From IMG/VR virus record IMGVR_UViG_3300034013_000371, positions 1 through 52,837 of that record: a DNA stretch of 52,837 nucleotides; one strand, 5' to 3'. A model generated the notes under the pieces. It saw nothing but the letters and a program-made list of their open reading frames with translations. It made no database searches and was not told the origin of the DNA. Below, piece by piece: positions 29,621 through 39,200 of the stretch (within the stretch, counting starts at the first letter, position 1; the number at the start of each line of letters is the position of its first letter). Source of the DNA: a virus. The position numbers and the translations under genes were made by a program.

Positions 29621-30103
29621 ATGACAAGTGAAAAAATAAAAAGGTTGGTGGAGTTAATGGTCGCTAAAGAAGTGAAGCGTTTAATTCCACAAATTATAAG
29701 TGAACTGAAAAATTCATCGGGTCAAACACTTAATGAAACACCTGAACGGGCATTTCTTAGGCAGGTTCGTTCTAATAAAAAACCAGTACAAAAAACATAT
29801 TCATCTAATCCAATGTTAAATGAATTGTTGTCATCTACCCAAATACCACGTGAAGATGATGTTATGTTTGATTTTGTTCCCGATAAACAAACAAATAAAC
29901 CGTTGTCAAATCAACAAATGATTTCAACGTTTTCAGGAAATCCCGAAGCATCGGTAAATCTTGCAAACGAAAATGTACAAAAAACATTGGATATTTTAAA
30001 CAAAGATTATTCATCAGTGGTTAAAAAAATGAATAATTCACCACGCCCCCAAGTACAACTTTCACAGGAAGAAGATTTATCTTGGTTAAATGATATTGGA
30101 TAA
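29621..30103 (+). CDS. Helical virion-region protein of unknown function
   Basis: 160 residues: N-terminal amphipathic helix (KIKRLVELMVAKEVKRLIPQ), a disordered Ser/Gln/Pro centre, and an acidic end (QEEDLSWLNDIG). Sits between spike and gp25; similar small proteins occur at this spot in other marine-type T4-like phages. May be an assembly factor. Confidence 0.6.
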   Translation: MTSEKIKRLVELMVAKEVKRLIPQIISELKNSSGQTLNETPERAFLRQVRSNKKPVQKTYSSNPMLNELLSSTQIPREDDVMFDFVPDKQTNKPLSNQQMISTFSGNPEASVNLANENVQKTLDILNKDYSSVVKKMNNSPRPQVQLSQEEDLSWLNDIG

Positions 30104-30107
30104 TTGA

Positions 30108-30557
30108 ATGATAAAACGATACCCTAACGACAACAACCAAACTATCGGAATCCGCCTACCGAGTAATGGAAATCCCGGCAGGTCGTTTTTCAATACATCA
30201 CAAACGACGGAAGAACAAGCAATATCAAATTATATAAATTTATTATTAACGCGTCGTGGTGAACGATATTATTTATATAATTTTGGAATAGGCATTCAAG
30301 AATTTTTATTTGAGCCTAATTCCGATAAAGTACGAAACGACATTGAATTTGCAATAAGATCACAATGTGATTATTGGTTGCCATATATAATTAATCATAA
30401 GATTGATGTTCGTCAACGTGCCAACCTCCCCGGTCTTAATTCCGATCCTGAACAAGCAATACAAATCGTAATTACATTTAGCGTTGGAAATAGTAATGCA
30501 AATAAAACAATAACCATCTTTCAGCGTCAAGGTCAAGTGACCGCAAATGTCGAGTAA
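30108..30557 (+). CDS. Baseplate wedge protein gp25
   Basis: 149 residues. GPW/gp25 family pattern: RSFFNTSQTTEEQAISNYINLLLTRRGERYYLYNFG, then FEPNSDKVRNDIEFAIRSQ and a final IQIVITFSV strand. gp25 ties sheath initiation to the wedge; the family is conserved in contractile injection systems. Followed at once by gp6. Confidence 0.88.
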   Translation: MIKRYPNDNNQTIGIRLPSNGNPGRSFFNTSQTTEEQAISNYINLLLTRRGERYYLYNFGIGIQEFLFEPNSDKVRNDIEFAIRSQCDYWLPYIINHKIDVRQRANLPGLNSDPEQAIQIVITFSVGNSNANKTITIFQRQGQVTANVE

Positions 30558-30561
30558 CTAA

Positions 30562-32421
30562 ATGCCAAATATAGATAAATTTAATCGAGCAATTCAATAT
30601 AATAATTTAGATTTTGCGGAAGCACGTAAAGCCTTATTTAACTATGCCAAAAACTATTTTCCAAACCAACTGGTAGATGGAAATGAAACCGATCCAGCCA
30701 CAATGATGATTGAAATGTCGGCAGCGGTAAGTGATTGGTTAAGTTATGGTTCAAATATTAGTTTGCAGGAAAGTTTATTATATACGGCTGATGAAAGAAT
30801 AAATTTATATAACATTGGTCAGGCACATGGTTACAAGCCAAAAACAATTACTCCAGCCAGTGTAGAATTAGACGTATTTCAACTTATTCCGTCGATTGGT
30901 GACGGTGTGAACACCAAGCCCGATTTTAGATATGCGTTATATTTAAACGCCAATATGGTAGTGGAAACGGACGAAATGAACAGCGTTCGATTTAGGACAA
31001 TAGATTCAATAGATTTTCGTTTTAGTTCATCGTATGATCCAACCACGGTAACGGTTTATTCTGTAACAAATGATGGTGTAATTGAATATTATTTATTAAA
31101 GAAAAAAGTAAAGGCTGTTAGTGGTGAATTATTTACAGAAACATTTGATTTCACCGAACCAAAACCTTATGACAAGATTGTTATACGCAATGAAAATGTA
31201 ACTGAAATTGTTGATATTTACGACAATGATAATAATAAATGGTACGAAGTAAATTATTTGTCACAAGATACTATTCCATTATCAATTCGTAATACCGACA
31301 CGTCACAACAAACACCCTTTGTTTTGTGTTATAAGCAAACGGAATTTCGTTATGTTACACGACTTAGAAAAGATAACTATACGGAAATTCAATTTGGTGC
31401 TGGTTTAAGTTCCGAATCCGACGAAGAAATTATTCCAAACCCGATGAATGTTGGTTTAGGTTTAAATTATTTTGAACGAACTGTAAACCTTTCCATTGAT
31501 CCATCCAATTTTTTATTTACAAAAACATACGGTACAGCACCAACCAATACAACATTAACCGTTCGATATTCAATTGCTAATGGATTGACTGACAATGTAT
31601 TACCAAATACAATTACTAAAATTGTTCAATCTGATATTACAAATCCAGCCGATTCAACCGATTCCGTTGTATTGGAAACAATAAAAAATTCATTGGCTGT
31701 AAATAATCCATTACCTGCATGGGGTGGACAAAATAGAAAAGATGTTGATGTTATCCGTCAGGAGGCAATGGCTAACTTCGCCGCACAAAATCGAAATGTG
31801 ACACGTGATGATTATATTTTACGTGTTTATTCTATGCCGTCCAAATATGGTGCGGTTGCTAAAGTATTTGTTGAACAAGATACGCAAATTGGAAATTGGT
31901 TGGGGGATCGTGTTCCAAATCCATACGCATTAAATTTATATGTGCTTGCTTATGATAAAAATAAAAACTTTGTAGAATGTAATGATATTATGAAAAATAA
32001 TATTATACAATTTCTATCGCAATATCGAATGTTGACTGATGCGATTAACATCAAAAATCCTTATATAATAAATATTTCAATTGACGTTGAAATAATGTCA
32101 CGTCCAAATACCAACTCAAATGAAGTTATTTTAAGATGTTTGGATCGGTTGGTAGAAATGTTTAAACCCGAAAATATGGGAATAAATGAGCCTATTATTA
32201 TATCTAAAATTCGTACAGAACTTGATCGGGTGGAAGGTGTTGAAACTGTTATGTCGATAAACTTTGGAAATTTAGTTGATACAAGTCAAGGTTATTCGCC
32301 GAACGTTTATCCAATTGAAAACGCGATTGTTAATGGTGTGATTTTCCCATCAGTGTCACCGAGCATTTTTGAAATTAAATATTTAAAAAAAGATATTCGT
32401 GTTAGAATTGCACAGAATTAA
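30562..32421 (+). CDS. Baseplate wedge protein gp6 (baseplate J-like)
   Basis: 619 residues, close to T4 gp6. N-terminal DPATMMIEMSAAVSDWLSYGSNISLQESLL region, central beta domain, and the baseplate-J-like part MPSKYGAVAKVFVEQD and NPYALNLYVLAYDKN with a final DRVEGVETVMSINFGNL. Forms dimers that ring the hub and drive the sheath-contraction switch. Adjacent to gp25, as expected. Confidence 0.88.
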   Translation: MPNIDKFNRAIQYNNLDFAEARKALFNYAKNYFPNQLVDGNETDPATMMIEMSAAVSDWLSYGSNISLQESLLYTADERINLYNIGQAHGYKPKTITPASVELDVFQLIPSIGDGVNTKPDFRYALYLNANMVVETDEMNSVRFRTIDSIDFRFSSSYDPTTVTVYSVTNDGVIEYYLLKKKVKAVSGELFTETFDFTEPKPYDKIVIRNENVTEIVDIYDNDNNKWYEVNYLSQDTIPLSIRNTDTSQQTPFVLCYKQTEFRYVTRLRKDNYTEIQFGAGLSSESDEEIIPNPMNVGLGLNYFERTVNLSIDPSNFLFTKTYGTAPTNTTLTVRYSIANGLTDNVLPNTITKIVQSDITNPADSTDSVVLETIKNSLAVNNPLPAWGGQNRKDVDVIRQEAMANFAAQNRNVTRDDYILRVYSMPSKYGAVAKVFVEQDTQIGNWLGDRVPNPYALNLYVLAYDKNKNFVECNDIMKNNIIQFLSQYRMLTDAINIKNPYIINISIDVEIMSRPNTNSNEVILRCLDRLVEMFKPENMGINEPIIISKIRTELDRVEGVETVMSINFGNLVDTSQGYSPNVYPIENAIVNGVIFPSVSPSIFEIKYLKKDIRVRIAQN

Positions 32422-32441
32422 CCAGTTATTTTTAAAAATAT

Positions 32442-33524
32442 ATGTATAAAGCCTTATTTCCTTCATCCAACCACACAATTTACGAATTATATCCTGACCA
32501 AAATACGTCAGTAGATGAGATATTGGAATTATGGCCAATAAAAGAAGGTACAAGTGACATTGTAGATGGTACATTTAATTCGCGAATTTTAATTAAATTT
32601 GATATATCAACTATTCAATCTTTAATTGGGCAAAATACTTTTCAATCGTTTTTGTCGTTAAGAGCAACGGATGTCAATAATAGTCCAACCCAATATAGTT
32701 TATTTGCATATCCTTTAAGTGGGTCTGTTACAACGGGAACTGGATTTTTCAATTCTAATCCACCATTTACATCGGGCGTTTCTTGGAACTATAAAACATC
32801 TAAATTGGTTGGAACACGTTGGTTAACAGGGAGTTACAATGCAAATACAACTGGTTCATTAACGGGTGGTGGAAATTGGTACACAAATGTAGTTGCCAGC
32901 CAATCCTTTGACAACGATCCACCCGATGTTAGAATGGATGTTACTAATATTTTACATACTTGGTTGTCGGGTTCAATTCCGAACGATGGATTTATTTTAA
33001 AATATAAAGATTCAGACGAAACAAGTTTAGAAACATTAGGAAAATTACAATTTTTTAGTAGATATTCGCATACAATTTATATTCCAAGACTTGAAATTTT
33101 TTGGAATGATTCTAGTTTGGTTGGTACGGGTTCATTTACCGAAACGTCGTCCGATGATACTGTTTTATATTTTAAAAATTTAAAAGATATTTACGGACAA
33201 AATGAAGTTGCGGTGTTACGCATGGCAACCCGCCAGTTTTATCCAACACAAACATATTCAACATCATCAAATTATTTAATTGAAAAACGTTTACCTGTAA
33301 ATAGTTTTTATCAAATACAAGATGTTGTTACGTCCGATGTAATTATTCCGTTTAATGAATTGGGAACACGTGTTAATTGCGATCTAAATGGAAACTTTGT
33401 TAGGTTGGATTGTTCATCACTGATGCCTGAACGATATTATAAAATTGTAGTCAAGGCTATTTATAATGACGGTTCGGTATTATTTTTCGACAATAAACAC
33501 GAATTTAGGATTACTAAATATTAA
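32442..33524 (+). CDS. Virion structural protein, DNRLRE-like beta domains
   Basis: 360 residues. The first 230 residues resemble a DNRLRE-type beta-sandwich (SRILIKFDIST; VRMDVTNILHTWLSGSIPNDGFILKYKDSDE; LEIFWNDSS). The C-terminal 130 look like a fibronectin-like unit ending VLFFDNKHEFRITKY. Downstream of gp6, so probably a baseplate wedge or short fibre component. Confidence 0.65.
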   Translation: MYKALFPSSNHTIYELYPDQNTSVDEILELWPIKEGTSDIVDGTFNSRILIKFDISTIQSLIGQNTFQSFLSLRATDVNNSPTQYSLFAYPLSGSVTTGTGFFNSNPPFTSGVSWNYKTSKLVGTRWLTGSYNANTTGSLTGGGNWYTNVVASQSFDNDPPDVRMDVTNILHTWLSGSIPNDGFILKYKDSDETSLETLGKLQFFSRYSHTIYIPRLEIFWNDSSLVGTGSFTETSSDDTVLYFKNLKDIYGQNEVAVLRMATRQFYPTQTYSTSSNYLIEKRLPVNSFYQIQDVVTSDVIIPFNELGTRVNCDLNGNFVRLDCSSLMPERYYKIVVKAIYNDGSVLFFDNKHEFRITKY

Positions 33525-33585
33525 ATATTATATTACTGTAATAGATTCCAACCCAACCTTAAAATAAATTAAAAATTATTAACCT

Positions 33586-33630
33586 ATTAAATCGCAGATT
33601 TAATTAACAAAATAAAATAGAATATTTTAT
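33586..33630 (+). promoter_or_regulatory. Double leader hairpin before the zeta-like kinase gene
   Basis: ATTAAATC-GCA-GATTTAAT (33586-33604) and ATAAAATA-GAA-TATTTTAT (33612-33630), both perfect. The second ends 2 nt before ATG 33633. The two modules occur in the other order before the 21000 gene, showing they are exchanged as units. Confidence 0.75.
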
Positions 33631-33632
33631 AT

Positions 33633-34367
33633 ATGAAACTAAAACACATTTTACAAGAAGTATTAACCGAGGGCGTTTACGATCCGGGAATTTTCAAAGC
33701 CATTTTTATCGCTGGAGGCCCCGGGTCGGGTAAAGGATACGTGGTAAATAAATTATTCGGTCTGAATAGTTTAAATAAATTTTCAAGTCAAGGTATAAAA
33801 TTAATAAATTCCGATATTGCTTTTGAAAAATTTTTAAAGACCAACAATATCAAAACATCTGAATTAGATTCTATATTCCAAACTGACAGGGATACCTACG
33901 ACAAAGTGATTAATCCGGGTCGGGAGGGTGCGAAGAAAACCACTGATTATATGCAAAATAAATTTACCGAAAACCGTCTTGGAATTTTGATTGATGGTAC
34001 TGGTAAAAATGCCGATAAAATCAACGCACAAAAAAAGATATTAGAAGATATTGGTTATGATTGTTATTTAATATTTGTAAATACATCACTGGAAATTGCT
34101 AAACAACGTAATTTAAAACGTGACCGAGTTGTTCCCGAACCAGTGGTAGTAAAATCGTGGCAGGAAGTTCAAAATAATTTGGGTAAATTCCAGTCAATGT
34201 TTAGCAATAAAATGACTATTGTCGATAACAATGACAGTACGCCTATTGATGCAAATGTACATAAAACTATTAATAAATTTTTAACTTCACCACCCCAAAA
34301 TCCAATTGCATTACAGTGGATTTCAAGAGAATTGAAAAATAAAAATCGTGCAAGTAACAATAAATAA
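33633..34367 (+). CDS. Zeta-toxin-like P-loop kinase with virion leader
   Basis: 244 residues. N-terminal leader MKLKHILQEVLTEG fits the MKLR-x-ILxE set; possible prohead-protease cuts after ILQE or VLTE. Walker A GGPGSGKG at 28-35, NSDIAFEKFL, later LIDGTGKNADKIN and TSLEIAKQRNLKRDRVVPEP with basic lid residues, the zeta-toxin/adenylate-kinase-like layout. It could phosphorylate a small molecule or host target. Its place among virion genes and its leader suggest packaging in the head. Confidence 0.75.
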   Translation: MKLKHILQEVLTEGVYDPGIFKAIFIAGGPGSGKGYVVNKLFGLNSLNKFSSQGIKLINSDIAFEKFLKTNNIKTSELDSIFQTDRDTYDKVINPGREGAKKTTDYMQNKFTENRLGILIDGTGKNADKINAQKKILEDIGYDCYLIFVNTSLEIAKQRNLKRDRVVPEPVVVKSWQEVQNNLGKFQSMFSNKMTIVDNNDSTPIDANVHKTINKFLTSPPQNPIALQWISRELKNKNRASNNK

Positions 34368-35166
34368 TATTCAATATGTTGATAATATTTCATCTACCGC
34401 CAAACTGATTTCAATACCAGTGGAAGGGCAGACGTATGACTATATTCCACAAAATGTTATTGATGAACAAAACTATACTTTGTCGTTTAGAAATAGTGCG
34501 AATGTTTATATCGTACCAACCACCCAACCCAATTTATATATAAACTTTATTGGTAGAAAAACAATTGTTACCGATTCTGATATAAACACATTTTTAGATA
34601 CAAATTTTTCATATTTTATCAAACCCGAACCGATAATTGAAGATTTGTTTACATTACCCGATGGTCAAATATTTAGATGTGTTACTGAAAATTCCGTACC
34701 ATTACCAAAGGAACAATATGTTTATTATGTAATGGTGGATGGAATTGCAAAAGAAATACCTAATTATAAAACGTTGGAAGTTTTGTTGGAAGAACGAAAT
34801 CAAACATTATTATCGGTGCGTGTTTTGACCGAGGCACAATGTATGGATATTCCTAAAAATGGAATGATACCTGATAAATCGGGGGTTTGGACAGTTGCTA
34901 TGTCAGATCAAACAACCAACCAAATTTTAACACAAATCAATCAAAATGTTCAATCAGGTGCGGCAATAGCATCAACCGCCAGTACAAATGCGGCCACCCA
35001 AGTAGCGGCTGTTAAAGCCCAAGCCGAACAATCTAAAGCAGAAGCCAATGCAGCCCAAGCGGTTGCGGCAGCGGCTAAAGCAGCAAGTGAGGCAGCAATA
35101 GCGGAAGCAAATGCCGCTAAAGCCCAAGCAGAATTAGCGATACAAAATAATACTAAAAAAGATTAA
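34348..35166 (+). CDS. Virion structural protein with Ala-rich coiled-coil tail, GTG start
   Basis: 272 residues starting at GTG 34348, overlapping the kinase gene by 20 nt; no in-frame ATG fits. The N-terminal 190 residues are beta-rich; the last 80 are an Ala/Gln/Lys coiled coil (AAIASTASTNAATQVAAVKAQ...), typical of trimeric fibre shafts. Probably a tail or baseplate fibre component. Confidence 0.65.
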   Translation: MQVTINNIQYVDNISSTAKLISIPVEGQTYDYIPQNVIDEQNYTLSFRNSANVYIVPTTQPNLYINFIGRKTIVTDSDINTFLDTNFSYFIKPEPIIEDLFTLPDGQIFRCVTENSVPLPKEQYVYYVMVDGIAKEIPNYKTLEVLLEERNQTLLSVRVLTEAQCMDIPKNGMIPDKSGVWTVAMSDQTTNQILTQINQNVQSGAAIASTASTNAATQVAAVKAQAEQSKAEANAAQAVAAAAKAASEAAIAEANAAKAQAELAIQNNTKKD

Positions 35167-35173
35167 AAAAAAG

Positions 35174-35204
35174 TTGCACAGTAATAATAAAGGTCGTATC
35201 TTTG
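35174..35204 (+). promoter_or_regulatory. Bacteroidota-type promoter inside the late region
   Basis: TTG 35174-35176, 20-bp spacer, TATCTTTG 35197-35204; no GTTAA element upstream. The only clear promoter of this type between 24 and 50.9 kb. A hairpin ATCAAAT-TTCAC-ATTTGAT (35209-35227) follows at the expected transcript start. Confidence 0.8.
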
Positions 35205-35285
35205 TTGCATCAAATTTCACATTTGATTTCTTGAAGGAAATGAAGTTCATTTACCACACGTACTTTTTAAATTATCTAAAATATT

Positions 35286-36278
35286 ATGAAACTTAGAACA
35301 ATATTAACCGAAATCACAGTAGATCAAGCATTAAAATTATTTAATATTGACATTTCCGATGTTTCCGATGCAACCAAACTGAAAGCCGCTTTTAGAACAG
35401 CATCAATGAAAGCACATCCTGACAAAGGCGGTTCTGATGCACAATTCAACGATGTTCAAGATGCGTATGAATTACTTCAAAAACAAGGTAAAAATGTATC
35501 TGCTCAAATAGATTATAAAGCACGTGAAGATAAATACGAAACAACTGGTAACAATATATTAGATAAAATTTCCAAAGAATTTGATACCAATGCCTACAAA
35601 GAACATTTAAAAAATATTTATAATACTGATTTTACCTATAAACTTTTAAGTTCTAAACTTGGTTGGGGAAAATATACGGCAGTCGTAGTCATGGAATTTG
35701 CAGATGATACTCGTGATATTATTTTTAATATTTCGATGAGTGTGGATATTACAAATGTTTTATATAATTCAGGTGGGTTGGGTGATGGAATGACTAATAT
35801 AAGTTATCCATTAGGAATATCTACAAGTGTATTATTTAAAGGTAAAAAGGTTAAAATCGCAGTTCGTGAATATTCACAAACACGAAACCACGATGTTTTC
35901 CAAAATCCCGAATTAGTACTGCCTAAAGCGACATTATTAAAATTTGAAACAAAATCATCTACGAAAAAATTTAGTAAAGCAGATATGTTTCAAATATTGA
36001 CAAAAAAATATGGTATGGGTGTTGAAGGAAATGTCGCATTTAAAAGATTTGAACAATTTAAACCTGACCGTGTAAGTTTACAATTCACTCGTGGAACATT
36101 TATGAAAATGCCTTATTGGTCATTTACTTTATTTACTAATGGAAAATCTGATAGATTACCATATAAAACTTATGAAGAAAATGCCCAAACCGCCGAGTTG
36201 TTTGGAAAAATAACCACATTTACTAAAACTGCAAATAGTGTAGATGAAATAACTGAATACATTAAAAAATTAATTTAA
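35286..36278 (+). CDS. J-domain protein with virion leader
   Basis: 330 residues. Leader MKLRTILTEI (cut possible after ILTE). Residues 13-67 form a J domain with the diagnostic HPDKGG at 44-49 after FRTASMKA, so it should engage host DnaK. The remaining 260 residues are beta-rich and unknown. It has its own promoter at 35174, so it may be made early as well as packaged, to redirect host Hsp70 on entry or help virion folding. Confidence 0.8.
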   Translation: MKLRTILTEITVDQALKLFNIDISDVSDATKLKAAFRTASMKAHPDKGGSDAQFNDVQDAYELLQKQGKNVSAQIDYKAREDKYETTGNNILDKISKEFDTNAYKEHLKNIYNTDFTYKLLSSKLGWGKYTAVVVMEFADDTRDIIFNISMSVDITNVLYNSGGLGDGMTNISYPLGISTSVLFKGKKVKIAVREYSQTRNHDVFQNPELVLPKATLLKFETKSSTKKFSKADMFQILTKKYGMGVEGNVAFKRFEQFKPDRVSLQFTRGTFMKMPYWSFTLFTNGKSDRLPYKTYEENAQTAELFGKITTFTKTANSVDEITEYIKKLI

Positions 36279-36281
36279 AAA

Positions 36282-39200
36282 TTGTCAATACAACGTTTTA
36301 TAAATTCCGAAACAATCTTAACTTTGAATGGTGGGCGGTATGGCCAACTTTTCTTAGATTCCGATTTGAATGTATTGAATGATTTTATATTAATTCCACA
36401 CGACCCAAATATTGTTAAGGATCAAATATCGGAATTACATATATTTTCATTTTACGGAGATTATATAACGGGTAATCATAATGCGTCTTATACAGCATTT
36501 GAACCGAATACAAATAGTCTTTTATTAAATGTTGGTAAAACTTTTAAAGAAGCAAATATACAAAATGGTTCGTATGTAATTGTAAGTAATTTATTTAAAC
36601 CTTTATTTGGTTCATTTGGTGAAGAGTCAGTTTTTATAAAAGAAATTTCATCGGATCGAACTGAAATCAAATTTGTCGTTGCTGAAAGATACATTTCACA
36701 ACTTAATGAATTTAGAAAGCAACTTGAAACATTTTCAAAAACAGACATTTTAAATAATGTCGTTGTCAATTTTGGGTTCAATCGAATACAAAAAATAATC
36801 AATTATTGGTTCGATGAAGATGGAAAGACAATTTATGTAAAATTGTACCAACCAATCTTTGATGAAATTGACGTACTTAATAAGGCATATTTTGTATTTG
36901 AATGTATTGACCCTTATGTTGATACCATTACGTTTTCTTCGCCTGTGGTGGGTGGAAATACGACGGTTATTCCCGGCCCTAATTACTATCTCGATACGTC
37001 CAAATATACTGGAGAAAGTACAATTTTCAAAAGTTGGGACGACATGCTGGACAGCAACCTCCCAACCACCCAACAAATAATTGAACAAAGTTTATCAAGT
37101 TCAAATTTAGTACGATTAAATATTGACTATACCGATTTTAATAATTTTGTTTTTTATTCGTCTGCCAAAGAACGAGTTGAAAATTTTTATTATAAGATTG
37201 GAAAAATTGAAGAATATAATTCAAGCATTAAGATTTTAAACGAATCTACTGCAAGTAATACAACGTATATATCGGGTGCTAAATCCATCAATCAAAAGCG
37301 TATCGACCAAATTGTTACGACATTTGATCCGTTTGAAAAATGGCTTTATTATGCACCAACCGCGTCCATTTTTACGCATGATGTAACTGGAAGTATTACA
37401 CCATTCCCAAAGCAAATAATTGCGAATAAAACCGTTAGTTATAATTTAACATCATCTATTGTAACACAATGGTATGACAGTGTTAAATCCGTTGCACAAA
37501 CCTACGATCAAACAAATATGAATCGTTTGTATTGGGCAATTCCCGAACATATAATAATGGATGAGGGTAACAGTAATTTGATTTTATTTGCCGATATGAT
37601 TGGTCAACATTATGACACAATTTATTCGTATATAAAAGCCTTACCACAAATCCATGAACGTGATGAACATCCTGAACGTGGTTTTAGTAATGATCTTGCT
37701 TTTTATATTGCTAAATCGTTTGGGTGGGATTTACAAAATACACGACAATTATCCGATTTATGGAAATATAAATTAGGCACTGAAAAAGACGGAACATTAA
37801 TTCAGTCAGGATCGTTAGTAAATTACACGCACGAAGGACAAACGCATCAAATATGGCGAAGGATTATTAACAATTTACCGCACCTTTATAAAACTAAAGG
37901 AACAATGCGTTCTGTTAAATCCTTAATGTCGATTTATGGAATACCACAAACATTAATTTCAATTAAGGAATATGGTGGGCCGAGTGCCGATCCAACCCTA
38001 ATAGATGACCGATATTATTTTAAATCTAATTTCACGGGATCAAACTGGATTGAATTACCACGTCGAACGGTAACTTCTTCATTGGGGACTGTGCAAGTTC
38101 CTGAAAGTATTGATTTTAGATTTTCCACGACATATTCATCATCGTTGTCAATGTCAATTTGGGCAATTGAAGGTGTTGATCGAACTGTTTTAAATTCCAA
38201 TTTATCGTTACACCATTTTGGAAATAAATATTCAGGTTCTTATGAATATGGCTACTTAAAATTTAATTTAAAAGATAATAATTCAAACTCGATTACAGTA
38301 TCCAGTTCATTATTACCAATTTATAATAATGATTTTTGGAATGTTTCGATTGTAAATAAAAATGTCAGTGAAAACTTTACATTTTATGATAATGATACGG
38401 ATTTAGGTGTTTCAGGTTCAAGATATTATTTATCAAGTGTCAATGATTATGGTTATAGTCAGGGCGTTGTTAAATCATCCGATGTTCCAACCAACCACTA
38501 TTCAACTGATGCGAGTGCTTCATTGGCAGGGCAGCCATTTACACAAAGTTATTTTGTAAGTCCGTCCAACCCATACGGTTTAGCACCTTATATTTCTAAA
38601 TTTATTTCAGGGTCAGTAACAACTTATGATTCGTATTTTAGTGCATCTTTGGGTGGAGTTCAAATTGGACAAACTTTTGCAGTAGCACCAACCAACCAGT
38701 GGGGTTTACCAAGAGACGTTGAAATATTATTATTACCTACTATTGATTTAGAAATAACGGTTCAATCTTCTAAGGATTGTTCGCATGGAAAAATATCACA
38801 TTCCGATAAATTTAATTGGATTTCGTCAATTGGAATAACCGATACATGGGAAACTGGAAGTATATTGTTGGGTGGTACAACTGGTAGTAATTCTAACAGG
38901 TTTGTAGGAAATATAACATCATATAAAGAATATTTTGAATCATTAAGTGATGCAACATTAATTAGTCATACAAGAAATCCAGCGGCGTATAATGGTAATT
39001 CACCAACCTCGTCGTATTATACTTTATATAGATATTTTCCACTTGGTACAGATAACCAAAGGTGGGATCATAGCGTTTATGTCAATGTTTCATCTTCGCA
39101 CCCAAACCGTCAAGTTTCACAATATACAACTGCATCGTTTAAGAATTGGACATTTGGTGATGAAAAGACACAATATGTTTCAACTAATGAAACATTTTAT

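Noticed and set aside
36750-37088. 112-codon leftward frame inside the giant structural gene
   Set aside because: Fully opposite a continuous rightward reading frame with structural-protein composition.
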